This document shows positions 8,974-18,040 of a stretch of 64,000 bases of DNA, in pieces. This DNA is from Arthrobacter sp. ISL-85 (GTDB taxonomy: Bacteria; Actinomycetota; Actinomycetes; Actinomycetales; Micrococcaceae): positions 1-64,000 of the forward strand of contig NZ_JAGGPQ010000026.1 of assembly GCF_018613675.1 (NCBI RefSeq), read 5' to 3'. Position numbers and translations under genes: made by a program. Under the pieces are notes generated by a model that did no database searches, was not told the origin of the DNA, and saw only the letters and a list, made by a program, of their open reading frames with translations. How positions within the stretch are numbered: the first letter of the stretch is position 1; each line of letters starts with the position of its first letter.

Positions 8974-9960
8974 TCACAATACAACCGGAGTCAGGGGCGG
9001 TCGTCCGAGAAGCACCGCAGAACCGTTTTTCACCGCCATGGTCCCCATTGCATCGCGGGTCGCAGCGCCGGCGCTGCCGATATGCGGCAGAACCACAACC
9101 TGCTCCATCCGACGCAGCCGCTCATTGACCTGCGGCTCATACTCGTGCACGTCGAGACCCGCACCCGCTAAGTGGCCGCTCTCAAGGGCATCGGCGAGGG
9201 ACTCCTCATCGACGAGAGGACCGCGAGCGGTATTGATGAGATAGCTTCCCTTCCTCATCGTGGCGAGCTCCTCGGCACCTATGAGCTGCCGGGTCTCCCG
9301 AGTCAGGGGACAGTGCAGGGAGACCACGTCGCTGCGCGCGAGGAGCTGTTCGAGATTTACCGCCTCAATCCCGAGGCTGACGGCCTCCTGCGACGTAGCT
9401 CGGCTGCCGGTGGCGAGGAGTTTCATACCGAAAGCATGAGCGCGACGCGCTGTCGCCATCCCGATGCGTCCGAGGCCTACTATTCCCAGGGTGGCACCGC
9501 CGCTGACGTCGAGACCCACGAAACTCTGCGGACCCCAAATCCATGGCCGTCCTGAGCGCACAAACCTGTCCGCTTCGACCACCCGTCTCGCGGTTGAAAG
9601 GATCAGCGCGAGTGTGAGGTCAGCGGTGGCCTCGTCAAGCACTCCCGGTGTGTTGGTGACGATGACCCCTCGTCGAGCTGCGGCTTGCACATCAATGTTG
9701 TCGAAGCCAACGGCGACATTGGCGACGACCCTAAGCTGTGAACCTGCTGCCTCCAGCACTTCCTCGTCGATTTTCTCGGTCAGCATTGCGATGATGCCTG
9801 AAGCGCCGCGGCAGCCCGCGAGGAGCGACCCCCGACCCGGGGGGCCGTCCACATCGGCATGCACTCGAAATTCGGCGGGTATCCACCCCCGGGCGCACCG
9901 CATCACCCGTTCGGACAATGGACGGGTAAGAAAGACGTGCGGCTCTGGCACTGCAATCAC
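8974..9960 (-). CDS. D-isomer 2-hydroxyacid dehydrogenase (glyoxylate/hydroxypyruvate reductase type)
   Basis: NAD(P)-dependent interconversion of a 2-keto acid and its D-2-hydroxy acid in the cytoplasm. It has the Rossmann motif GIVGLGRIGMATARRA and the catalytic triad of the family: Arg in NTARGPLVDEESL, Glu in LDVHEYEP and His in LPHIGSAG. The VGFDNIDVQAAARRGV and NTPGVLDEATADL substrate loops are intact. The start is placed at GTG 9960 with an AGGAAA site in front; the open frame reaches ATG 10035, five bases from the upstream SDR stop, and that start cannot be excluded. It is downstream of, and probably co-transcribed with, the SDR and CoA-transferase genes. The true substrate is unknown. 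Confidence 0.85.
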   Translation of the reverse strand: MIAVPEPHVFLTRPLSERVMRCARGWIPAEFRVHADVDGPPGRGSLLAGCRGASGIIAMLTEKIDEEVLEAAGSQLRVVANVAVGFDNIDVQAAARRGVIVTNTPGVLDEATADLTLALILSTARRVVEADRFVRSGRPWIWGPQSFVGLDVSGGATLGIVGLGRIGMATARRAHAFGMKLLATGSRATSQEAVSLGIEAVNLEQLLARSDVVSLHCPLTRETRQLIGAEELATMRKGSYLINTARGPLVDEESLADALESGHLAGAGLDVHEYEPQVNERLRRMEQVVVLPHIGSAGAATRDAMGTMAVKNGSAVLLGRPPLTPVVL

Positions 9961-10039
9961 CTTTTTCCTGTCCTCTTCCGGGGAGTTCTCTTCACAGGAA
10001 ACGCACCTCGATTGATGCCTCGCGGGCTCATGCACGCAC

Positions 10040-10945
10040 CTAGGAGGGCATCTTGGGTGCGTCTGCCACAGGTTCGGAGGGAACGTCGGCCAGTGCCTGT
10101 GCTATGCCGGGGACTTCCCATCGCTGACCGTTCTCGAAGGAGTCGACGAGGTGCCACCCCTCATACACACCGATAAAGTCGCCAACGACGCGGAACATGT
10201 GGCCCGTCATGAGGCATTGGCTCGACGCTAGATAGGCCACCAGCGGAGATACATTGCTGGGATGATATGGGTCAAAGCCGTTGCGCGACTCGGCTTCAGC
10301 GAGGCGTTCGACTAGCCCCGGCGTCGCCTGGGTGGTTTGAGTCCGCGCGAACGGCGCGATGCCGTTGACCCGCACACCGACCCGCTTCAGTTCCTTCGAC
10401 GCGACCTGCGTCATTGCTGCGATACCCGCCTTCGCGGCAGCGTAGTTGGTCTGCCCGATACCTGGCTGCATCCCTGCCCCCGACGAGGTATTGATGATAG
10501 CCCGATCTGCGTCTATCCCCAGCTTCGACTGCTCGCGCCAGTACCCCGCGGCGAAATGACTCACCGCAAACGTTCCCTTGAGGTTGACGTTGATGACCGT
10601 GTCGAACTCTTCCTCTGTCATGTTGACCAGCATCCGGTCGCGAAGGATCCCTGCATTATTGACCACGACGTGCAAGTCACCGAAGTGCTTTACGGCCGTC
10701 TCGATCAATCGCTGCGCACCGTCCCAGTCGCTGACACTGTCGGTGTTCGCTATCGCCTGCCCACCCGACGCCGTGATTTCGTCAACCACGCTTTGAGCAA
10801 GGCTCGAGCCCGAACCGGATGTCGATCTGCCGACGTCGTTTACCACGACCAGAGCCCCTTCTGCGGCAAACAGCAACGCGTGCTCGCGCCCGAGCCCCTG
10901 CCCAGCACCGGTAACAATCGCAACGCGACCTTCAAGAACACCCAT
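10040..10945 (-). CDS. SDR-family dehydrogenase, (3R)-hydroxyacyl-CoA dehydrogenase-like
   Basis: A 301-residue short-chain dehydrogenase. It has cofactor motif TGAGQGLG near residues 12-19, NNAG (VVVNNAGILRD), and the Ser-Tyr-Lys set in TSSGAGMQPGIGQTNYAAAK. The extra length, the RDRMLVNMTEEEFD segment and the C-terminal extension resemble the SDR domain of peroxisomal multifunctional enzyme 2 and its actinobacterial stand-alone relatives, which oxidise 3-hydroxyacyl-CoA. The ATG start at 10945 follows a 208-base gap after the CoA-transferase gene. With the neighbouring CaiB-like transferase it suggests a CoA-thioester pathway; the substrate is inferred only in class. Confidence 0.85.
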   Translation of the reverse strand: MGVLEGRVAIVTGAGQGLGREHALLFAAEGALVVVNDVGRSTSGSGSSLAQSVVDEITASGGQAIANTDSVSDWDGAQRLIETAVKHFGDLHVVVNNAGILRDRMLVNMTEEEFDTVINVNLKGTFAVSHFAAGYWREQSKLGIDADRAIINTSSGAGMQPGIGQTNYAAAKAGIAAMTQVASKELKRVGVRVNGIAPFARTQTTQATPGLVERLAEAESRNGFDPYHPSNVSPLVAYLASSQCLMTGHMFRVVGDFIGVYEGWHLVDSFENGQRWEVPGIAQALADVPSEPVADAPKMPS

Positions 10946-11153
10946 GTTCCACTACCTTTCTAGCATTACGCTGCACGATGCAGCACCGAATCTCGTCGCG
11001 CGCTCCTGCCGCGACGTCACGCTGATAGCCCGTCGCCCTGTAAATCCCAAGGCGGCTGATCGTCTGTCTAGTCAGAGTTCGTCTCAACAACTCTTCTGTT
11101 GAGTCCACTTCTACGTCTACGTGGACGGGATGCCTTCCGAAGAGGATCAATAG

Positions 11154-12350
11154 TCAGCGAGCGACGGTTGTCCCCGCCTCGCGGAGCGCCAAAATTTGCT
11201 CTTCGGTGTAACCGAGCTCCTCGAGAATGGCCTCGGTGTCGGCTCCTAGGCGAGGAGCTGAGACTAGGTTCTTCTCGTATGGTGCGGACGTGATAGGGAT
11301 GCGCACGCTCTTATACGCCTGGCCATCGAACTCACCATCGACGAAACAGTTGGTGCGGCTCGCTTCCTCACTACGCATGACCTCACCATGGCTCAGCACA
11401 GGGCCGGCCACGATGCCACTGGCGCGGAACCGGGAGGTCCACTCATCCCTCGAACGAGTACTGAAGGCATTCTGCAATTCGGTCCGCAGTAGTGCCTGAT
11501 TCTGCACCCTCGCGGATACGTCGGCGAAACGCGGGTCCTCCACAAGATCCGCTCTCTCGATGGTTGCGCACAGCAGCCGCCACTGCTCCGGCAAATACGC
11601 GGCAACCTGGACATATCCCCGATCGGCCGTCACGAACAGGTCAGTGGGATAGGCCAGCGTCCCGCCTGTGTTGCCTATTCTTGACACCTCGGCACCCGTG
11701 ATGGAAGCCTCCACGAAATAGTGGGCCTGGAGAAAGGCACTCACCTGGTAAAGCGAGGTACTCAGGTACTGAGGTTCACCAGTCATGTCTCGCAACCGCA
11801 GCGATGCCAATATTCCTTGCGCGAGCGCCAGGCCCGCCGCTGCGTCCACCACTTGAAAGCCAACCTTCATCGGAGAGCCATTCAGTTCCCCCGTCGCGGC
11901 CATGATCCCTGTCTCAGCCTGGACCACCGCATCGACTCCCTTCCGGCTGATCCCCCTGTCCGAGGTTCCAAAGCCGGACAACGACGCATACACGAGGCGC
12001 GGTTGAACCTTTATCAGATCCTCGTACCCTAGGCCTAGTCGATCCATTGCCCCGGGACTGAAACCCTGAACAAAGATGTCGCTTCGTGCGACCAGCTCGC
12101 GCACGATCTCCCTCGCCTGGGGGTGCTTGAGGTCCATCGCCATCGATCGCTTGTTGCGGTTGTTCGCCAAGAAGAGCGACTTCACCGAAGTGCCGAGTCG
12201 CCGAGACAGCTCACCCTCGAGCTGCTCAATTTTGATGACCTCAGCCCCCATATCGCCGAGCAACATCGTCGCTGACGGCCCCGCCATTAATTGTGTCAAA
12301 TCAACAACGGTTACTCCCGACAGCGGTTTGACCGTATCCGTACCCTTCAC
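11154..12350 (-). CDS. CaiB/BaiF family CoA-transferase (family III)
   Basis: Transfers CoA between carboxylic acids through an aspartyl-linked intermediate. The N-terminal core PLSGVTVVDLTQLMAGPSATMLLGDMGAEVIKIE and the NNRNKRSMAMDLKHP region are typical. The catalytic Asp is expected in GVDAVVQAETG. GTG 12350 is chosen as start: it lies 7 bases after the stop of the lyase gene and gives a normal 398 residues, whereas the longer frame starts inside the lyase gene. It forms a two-gene unit with the citrate-synthase-fold lyase. The pairing suggests that one enzyme forms and the other cleaves or uses a branched or hydroxylated acyl-CoA. Confidence 0.88.
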   Translation of the reverse strand: MKGTDTVKPLSGVTVVDLTQLMAGPSATMLLGDMGAEVIKIEQLEGELSRRLGTSVKSLFLANNRNKRSMAMDLKHPQAREIVRELVARSDIFVQGFSPGAMDRLGLGYEDLIKVQPRLVYASLSGFGTSDRGISRKGVDAVVQAETGIMAATGELNGSPMKVGFQVVDAAAGLALAQGILASLRLRDMTGEPQYLSTSLYQVSAFLQAHYFVEASITGAEVSRIGNTGGTLAYPTDLFVTADRGYVQVAAYLPEQWRLLCATIERADLVEDPRFADVSARVQNQALLRTELQNAFSTRSRDEWTSRFRASGIVAGPVLSHGEVMRSEEASRTNCFVDGEFDGQAYKSVRIPITSAPYEKNLVSAPRLGADTEAILEELGYTEEQILALREAGTTVAR

Positions 12351-12357
12351 GGCCCTA

Positions 12358-13158
12358 TCACAACTCTTCTGGCAGCACGCCAGTGTATTTGACCTGCTCA
12401 ACGGGAACGTGCCGCCATGTGTTACCCTGCTCAATCTCCTCCAGGTAATGTGCGGCGAGGCCGACAGTGCGAGGCGTCACGATAAGGACTCGCGCCACAT
12501 CCGGTTTGAGCCCAAGATCGAGAAGGAGGGCAGCAGAAGCACCATCGATATTTGCCCCGACTCTACGCCCGATTGCCTCGGCAAGCGCGTCCTCGAGGTG
12601 GCTGAGCAAAGCGGAGTGATGAGAGAAGACACCCTCTTTCTTGGCCAATTCCAGCAGGATGGGCGTCCTAAAATCAGGATCGTGCTGCGGGTGACCAAAC
12701 CCGTCGAGCGGTACCCGACGCGCCCTACTGTCGGCGACCAGCTCTTTGGCCGCGTTCCGCAGCGCCTCGTCGGTGACATCGCCCTCTGCTGCGACCCGCT
12801 GGACGATTGCGCTGAGGTTCCGTGCCAGCTCCTGACCAGCACCGCCCTGGATATCTCCGAAGGTCAATGCGCCGCCTGCGATGGCCGCCTGGATGGGAAC
12901 ACCGTACGATGCCAGAAGCCTGGCGACCGTGCTCGATGGCGCGATGCTGTGATCCATGACCGAGATGAGGAGAGCTTCAAGAACTCTCGCTTGCCCGTAG
13001 GTTGCGCGCTTGCCAGACAGGATCAGGTACGCCACCTCGGCGAATGAAGCGTTGCCGATGAGCTCACTCATCCGCTCGCCTCGGATTATCACGTCGTGTG
13101 GCTCGATTTTCGAGATCGCAGTCTCCCACGAGTTCGTGTCTCTTGCAGCCATTCTCAC
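12358..13158 (-). CDS. Citryl-CoA lyase-like protein (citrate-synthase fold)
   Basis: A 266-residue protein, shorter than citrate synthase (about 430). It keeps the family core: IIRGERMSELIGNASFAEVAY at the N-terminus and the loop GFGHPQHDPDFRTPILLELA, which matches the active-site GH-x-x-x-DPR region of citrate synthases. Proteins of this size are named citryl-CoA lyases from their relation to the lyase half of ATP-citrate lyase, and are often found beside CaiB-type transferases. The ATG at 13158 is 120 bases from a palindrome (13275-13290) and probably opens an operon running through the CoA-transferase, SDR and hydroxyacid dehydrogenase. Activity could be cleavage or condensation of a citryl-CoA analogue. 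Confidence 0.75.
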   Translation of the reverse strand: MRMAARDTNSWETAISKIEPHDVIIRGERMSELIGNASFAEVAYLILSGKRATYGQARVLEALLISVMDHSIAPSSTVARLLASYGVPIQAAIAGGALTFGDIQGGAGQELARNLSAIVQRVAAEGDVTDEALRNAAKELVADSRARRVPLDGFGHPQHDPDFRTPILLELAKKEGVFSHHSALLSHLEDALAEAIGRRVGANIDGASAALLLDLGLKPDVARVLIVTPRTVGLAAHYLEEIEQGNTWRHVPVEQVKYTGVLPEEL

Positions 13159-13274
13159 TCCTCATTGATTGATTATGTGCTCTGATTCGGCGATGATCCC
13201 GCACTGCACGTACACATATTTAGTCCATTTGCCGAGCTGAGCCGGCCCAGATGTTGGGATTCGCATGTACCGCT

Positions 13275-13290
13275 GTACGGAACGCCGTAC
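13275..13290. promoter_or_regulatory. Palindromic operator candidate upstream of the lyase/CoA-transferase operon
   Basis: GTACGG-AACG-CCGTAC, a perfect 6-bp inverted repeat with 4-base spacer, lies about 117 bases before the lyase start. Related half-sites (GTAC) repeat on both sides between 13267 and 13303. It looks like a binding site for a dimeric regulator. No matching regulator gene lies next to it. Confidence 0.4.
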
Positions 13291-13389
13291 CGGAAACCAG
13301 TACAGCTGAATTTATGATGCCCTGCTTCCACTTGTCAAGGCCTCCCCTCCTCGAATTGGCCCGACAACCTGCCTAGAGCCATCCGGGCG

Positions 13390-14031
13390 ATGATCTTCGA
13401 ACAATCAGGCGGGCGAAACCGGGTCCAGCGCTTGTGCAGGGATCACGGCACCTGGTTAGTGTTCGCCAAGAAGCGTGGCCTGAATTGGCAGCCGGGACCA
13501 CCGGTCCACGACGACCCGGGTGGAACAGGACTTCACCGCCCAGGCACCGAACGAGCCGCGGCTGACCGACATCACCGAGCATCCCCATTGCCGAGGAGAA
13601 GCTCCACCTCTGCGCAGTGAAGAACGTCTATGCCGGAAGGATCGTCGGCTACTGGATGGACTCGCGGATGATCCTGGCGCTGGCCAGACTTACGAACGCG
13701 GTGCGTTCACGCCGGCCAGTCGGAACGGTGGTGCACTCTGATCGGGGATCACAGTTCCGGTCCCGCCGCTTCGTCGAATCGCTCCGCCGCAACGGGGCCT
13801 GACAGGGTGGATGGGGCGGATCGGCGCGTGCGCGGAAAACGCCGCTATGGAATCCTTTTTCTCGCAGCTGAAGAAAAACGCCCTGGACCGCCAACAATGG
13901 CTCAACCGGCAGGATCTCAGGCTGGCGATCACCACCGATCGAAAGGACGTACCACCGCCAGCGACGGCGAAGACGGCTGGGAAAACCCACGCCGATCTAA
14001 TATGACACAGTCAACCGGACCGCACTCCTAG
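13390..14031 (+). mobile_element. Degraded IS3-family transposase (OrfB) remnant
   Basis: The DDE integrase core of an IS3-family transposase can be followed through frame changes. NRVQRLCRDHG and HDD come first, then EQDFTAQAPNEPRLTDITEH (first Asp, about 13520-13580). KNVYAGRIVGYWMDSRMI and VVHSDRGSQFRSRRF (second Asp, about 13617-13775) follow. Last are MGRIGACAENAAMESFFSQL (Glu, about 13811-13870) and TYHRQRRRR-LGKPTPI-YD near 13945-14005. The N-terminus and OrfA are missing, frames shift at least three times and a stop interrupts the end, so it is inactive. It marks the border between the transporter/CoA block on the left and the ETF block on the right. Confidence 0.75.
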
Positions 14032-14541
14032 CGGCCTAGGACCCCGAGTCATCAAAAGCCGGGGCAGTCCCACTCGTTATCAGCAGCTGCCCGCTGGTGC
14101 CTCACACGCATCCTCAGGTGGGTACACCGTTCGGCCCGTCCTTCTGGGCTCCGTTCGCGATGACCCAATCACTAGCATCTATTTGGCCCGGTCGACCACG
14201 CTCTTGGCGTCCGGTTCATGGGGTTTGAACTGCACGATATGTATGCCGACGATGCAGGCGAATCAGCAGAGCAATACCAGCTCAGACAACGGCCGGGGAT
14301 TGCTGACCCCAGCGGGTATGCGGACATTCCTGAAACCAGGGGTTGCGCTGCACTTGCTCCCCCGGAACGTAGGAGATCCGATCAGCCGGGGCGAACTCTT
14401 GCCAACCGCCTTATCCAGGAACCAGGCCGCGGACCTCGACACGCCCACCAGCTCGGTCAGGCGCCGACGCCGTCTTGATCGCCACTCAGGGTTCGCAGCA
14501 AATGACACCCATATCTGCGTCGGGGAAGAGCTTTGTTTTGA
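14032..14541. other. Non-coding stretch after the IS3 remnant
   Basis: About 510 bases between the transposase remnant and the cytochrome b gene. Short open frames on both strands have no recognisable motifs, and no terminal inverted repeat of the IS was identified. Confidence 0.4.
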
Positions 14542-15939
14542 CTACTTAGTGACCTTACCCATACGCATTGCGACTGGTGTCGTGAACAACGGCCTGGTCA
14601 GGAACCAGGCCGCCGCGATGACCAGCAATGAGATCAGGAAGATGACCAAGCCCCACCAGTCCACGACGTCACGAGAGGTGAACATGTGATTCAGGTTCTG
14701 CAGTGCGCCGGTGAAAATCACCAGGAACACATGCACCGCCGTAAACGCCACAAAGTAGAGCATCACCGGGAAATGCAACGCTCGCGCCCACTCCACGGGG
14801 TAAACCTTACTGAGGCGTTTGGCGCGTTCAGGCCACCAAGTCGAAATCCGGACCCCGCTCAGAATCGCCAAGGGGGAAGCGACGAACACGGTAAGGAAAT
14901 ACGCCACCACCTGCAAGGCATTGTAGTGTTGCCAGCCGGTTTCGGCAGGCCAGTCCAACGAGGCGTACTGAACGGCCGCGGAGAGCATGTTTGGAAAAAT
15001 ATCCCAGCTCATCGGCACTATCCTCATCCAATGGCCGCTGACAAGGAGCAGCACAAAGAAGATCACACCGTTGGCCACCCAAAGCACGTCCAGACTCTGG
15101 TGCAGCCACTGGGACAACGAGACCTTCTTAGGGCTATTTCCCTTTGGAGAGAAGAACGAGTCCTTCTTCGCGGTCCAATACCCTGGGGGCTTCCGCTCCG
15201 TGCGCACCTGAAGACCGGTGCGGAGGATAAGCACCATGAAGAACACGTTGAAGAAGTGTTGCCAGCCCAGCCATGCCGGGATCCCGTCCGGAGCGACTTC
15301 CGGCTGCCAGGCGTGACCGTCATAAGCGAGAACGAACTCCTGCACACCCTCAAGGGTGCGTAGCCCGCGGGCGGCCAACACCACTAGAAAGCAGAGAACC
15401 AGCACTACGGCAGTGATCAGGGCGGGCTTCAACCATGCCGGGCCGACCACGTTTGACCTGCTTGCGGCGTCACCGCCAACCACTTCCCTTGTGCCCGTCA
15501 CACCGGCCGAAGAAGGTGTGGCGCCCGTCGGTGCAATCACGCCGGGCTGCGCGGCGGAATCTACCTCCGCTGAAGCAGCCGAACGCCCATCGACATCACG
15601 CACGGCGGCCGTCGCGGGAGTAACGCCCATACGGCGCTTGCGAGCAGGAGACGGCGTGGCAGGGTGTTGGCGTTGCTTGGGTTCCTGCTCCGTGTGCCCC
15701 GCCGGCAGGTCCACCCCCTGGGCCTGCAGCCTGTCGACACGAGTCGAGGCGTCCTCGATTGGCGTCGGCGACGGCGTGTCCCCGTCACCTGCCGACGACC
15801 CGCCCTGCTGTTGTCGTGCAGAGGCCTGTGTACGCTCCTCCGATACGGGTTCCGCCTTTGTGCCTTCAGTGACTAGACGCGTGTATCCAGCCATGCGGCG
15901 CCGGGCCGGCGTCCGACCGGGGTTCTTCTCGCTGGTCAT
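14542..15939 (-). CDS. Cytochrome b/b6-domain membrane protein next to etfAB
   Basis: A 465-residue protein. Residues 1 to about 190 are low-complexity and rich in Pro, Ala, Thr and Arg, and probably disordered in the cytoplasm. After that come about five membrane helices, beginning ALITAVVLVLCFLVVLAARG, resembling the cytochrome b561/formate dehydrogenase gamma class. Candidate haem ligands are His in LGWQHFFNVFFM, WLHQSLDVLWV, TGWQHYNALQVV and ALHFPVMLYF. It follows etfA and etfB on the same strand, so it may pass electrons from ETF to the quinone pool. ATG 15939 is preferred over ATG 15966 because a GAGGGA site precedes it. Function is inferred from context; family assignment is moderate. 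Confidence 0.7.
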   Translation of the reverse strand: MTSEKNPGRTPARRRMAGYTRLVTEGTKAEPVSEERTQASARQQQGGSSAGDGDTPSPTPIEDASTRVDRLQAQGVDLPAGHTEQEPKQRQHPATPSPARKRRMGVTPATAAVRDVDGRSAASAEVDSAAQPGVIAPTGATPSSAGVTGTREVVGGDAASRSNVVGPAWLKPALITAVVLVLCFLVVLAARGLRTLEGVQEFVLAYDGHAWQPEVAPDGIPAWLGWQHFFNVFFMVLILRTGLQVRTERKPPGYWTAKKDSFFSPKGNSPKKVSLSQWLHQSLDVLWVANGVIFFVLLLVSGHWMRIVPMSWDIFPNMLSAAVQYASLDWPAETGWQHYNALQVVAYFLTVFVASPLAILSGVRISTWWPERAKRLSKVYPVEWARALHFPVMLYFVAFTAVHVFLVIFTGALQNLNHMFTSRDVVDWWGLVIFLISLLVIAAAWFLTRPLFTTPVAMRMGKVTK

Positions 15940-16047
15940 AAGTGTCAGTCCCTCAACTGGTGTCATCTTTGGTTCAATCGGTGGAGGCAGCCCTCCCCCG
16001 GGCTCTTCGTAACGGCCCTTGGCAGAGAAAGGCTTGCCGGCGCTGGT

Positions 16048-17037
16048 TCAGCTGCGTCGGTTGTTGATTTCCTTGATCAGCTGGGGCACCACGGTGAACA
16101 CGTCCCCGACGACCCCGAAATCCGCGACGTCGAAGATCGGAGCGTTCTCGTCCTTGTTGATGGCAACAATTGTCTTGGAAGTCTGCATCCCAGCCCGGTG
16201 CTGGATCGCCCCGGAGATGCCCAGCGCGACGTACAACTGTGGGGCCACAGTCACACCGGTCTGGCCAACTTGGTAGGACTGCGGCACGAACCCGGAATCC
16301 ACCGCCGCACGGGAGGCCCCCACCGCGGCCCCGAAGACGTCGGCAAGGTCCTCAACGACGCTGAACGCCTCCTTGGAACCAACCCCACGTCCACCGGAGA
16401 CCACGGTCTTAGCCCCCCTCAGCATCGGCCGGCCGGCCCTGGTCACGGCCTCAGTTGACGCGTCGATCCTGGCTCCGGCCGCCGTCGCGGTTGTCACCTG
16501 CGCGGTCGTGACTTCCGGCGAAGCGACGGCATCGGCGACGCCCTCAATGGAGCCCGGACGCATCGTGACCACCATCAGGCCGCCCTCCACCGTCGACTCC
16601 GTTGTGAAGTCCCCGCCGAACACTGAATGCGAAGCAATGACCTCCCGGCTCTCCTCATCAAAACGGACATCAACCGCATCTGCGGCTACGGAACCCCCAG
16701 TGACGACGGCTAGTCTGCCGGCAACCGCCTTGGAGTCATTCGTCGCTGGCACCAACACGAGAGTGGCTCCGAACGCTTGCACCGCATCTGCCAGTGCACC
16801 AACCTGAGCCGATCCCAACTCGGTAGCGGCGCTCCCGGACTCCGCCAAATAAACGTGTGCCGCGCCGATAGCCCCAAGCTCAGCGACGATGCCGCCAGAC
16901 TGCCCAGGGGCGCTGACCACAACGGCTACGGGGCTGCCGATGTCAGTAGCCGCCCTCAGCAGGCCGGCCGCTGTAGATTTCGGCGATCCCTCGCCGGTCG
17001 TCTCGATGAGGACCAGAACGTTTCCGGTGTTTGCCAT
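16048..17037 (-). CDS. etfA: Electron transfer flavoprotein alpha subunit
   Basis: FAD-binding subunit of ETF, the soluble carrier that takes electrons from acyl-CoA dehydrogenases and related flavoproteins. At 329 residues it is of normal length. The C-terminal FAD domain has VVSGGRGVGSKEAF, GASRAAVDSGFVP, YQVGQTGVTVAPQLYVALG and GISGAIQHRAGMQTSKTIVA, the family signature, with the INKDENAPIFDVADFGVVGD end. It is 52 bases downstream of etfB and upstream of the cytochrome b-like gene. The three genes form a compact electron-transfer operon that would serve the beta-oxidation enzymes encoded nearby. Confidence 0.95.
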   Translation of the reverse strand: MANTGNVLVLIETTGEGSPKSTAAGLLRAATDIGSPVAVVVSAPGQSGGIVAELGAIGAAHVYLAESGSAATELGSAQVGALADAVQAFGATLVLVPATNDSKAVAGRLAVVTGGSVAADAVDVRFDEESREVIASHSVFGGDFTTESTVEGGLMVVTMRPGSIEGVADAVASPEVTTAQVTTATAAGARIDASTEAVTRAGRPMLRGAKTVVSGGRGVGSKEAFSVVEDLADVFGAAVGASRAAVDSGFVPQSYQVGQTGVTVAPQLYVALGISGAIQHRAGMQTSKTIVAINKDENAPIFDVADFGVVGDVFTVVPQLIKEINNRRS

Positions 17038-17089
17038 AGTGTTTTTCCTTCAGCTCTCAACTGCTATATACAAGGCGGACCGCCAGCGT

Positions 17090-17863
17090 TCAGATGAGAC
17101 GGTTTGCGGCCAGGAAGTCGGCCAGCTGTGCGGCTGCGGTGCCGTCGTCGAAAACCTTGGGGCCGGCCTGCTTTGCCGGGCGGGCCGACACCGAGACCAT
17201 CACCGATGCGACTTCCGGAGAGGCAGCGGTTCCCAAGTCGGCCAACGACCAACTCTCCAGCGGCTTTTTTTTCGCCGCCATAATGCCTTTAAAATTAGGA
17301 AACCTCGCATCCGCGGTCTTCTCCGTAACGGACACAACGGCAGGCAATGCCGACGAGATCCGCAAGGAGCCGCCGTCCACCTGGGCCGAACCCGACACGG
17401 CGTCAGCGGCGATAACCACCTCATCCAAGCCCGGCAGCACCGGCCACTTCAGGAACTCAGCCACCATCGCCGGGACCATTCCGCCCCGCCCGTCCGTAGC
17501 CTCGTTGCCGGCGATTACCAGATCCACTCCCCCGAGCTTTGCGACGGCGGAGGCCAACACCCGCGCTGTCTGCACCATATCGGAACCTTTCAGTGAATCG
17601 TCCGAGACCAGCACAGCTGAATCAGCACCCATCGACAAAAGCTTCCGGAGGGCCTTGCCCGCATCCTCAGGCCCCATTGCGACCACCACAACTTCCGTGT
17701 CCTTATGCGAATCTTTGAACTGCAGCGCGTTTTCCAGGGCCCGTTCATTAATCTCGTCCGGCACGGCCTCGGACGCGGCGCGGTCCAGCATTCCGGACTC
17801 TAAGTCGATCTTCCGATCGGACCATGTATCCGGCACCTGCTTCGCCAACACGACAATCTTCAT
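17090..17863 (-). CDS. etfB: Electron transfer flavoprotein beta subunit
   Basis: A 257-residue partner of EtfA; it binds AMP and supplies the recognition loop for partner dehydrogenases. Family features include MKIVVLAKQVPDTW at the start, NERALENALQFKD, VVVVAMGPEDAGKALRKLLSMGAD, LVIAGNEATDGRGGMVPAMVAEFL and PALVV-like PAVVSVTEKTADARFPNFKGIMAAKKK. The ATG at 17863 has a GGAGGG ribosome site a few bases upstream. It leads the etfB-etfA-cytochrome b unit. No acyl-CoA dehydrogenase gene is in the window, so ETF partners must be encoded elsewhere. Confidence 0.95.
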   Translation of the reverse strand: MKIVVLAKQVPDTWSDRKIDLESGMLDRAASEAVPDEINERALENALQFKDSHKDTEVVVVAMGPEDAGKALRKLLSMGADSAVLVSDDSLKGSDMVQTARVLASAVAKLGGVDLVIAGNEATDGRGGMVPAMVAEFLKWPVLPGLDEVVIAADAVSGSAQVDGGSLRISSALPAVVSVTEKTADARFPNFKGIMAAKKKPLESWSLADLGTAASPEVASVMVSVSARPAKQAGPKVFDDGTAAAQLADFLAANRLI

Positions 17864-18040
17864 GGAGAACCCTCCTCGGCGGGCTAATGACTTTCAGTTC
17901 CGTAATCCAATCTACGGTCACCGCGGCCCAAATACTAGTTACTGGACAACTATTTTCTTGAGGATTACCGCAGGGTGTCGGATGGCGAAGACAAGTGAAC
18001 TGTGTACGTCAGAACGTCGAAAGCGTAAGCCTCCCTCAAG

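Noticed and set aside
14263..14508. 81-residue minus-strand open frame after the IS3 remnant
   Set aside because: Arg/Ser-rich, no family resemblance and no ribosome site.
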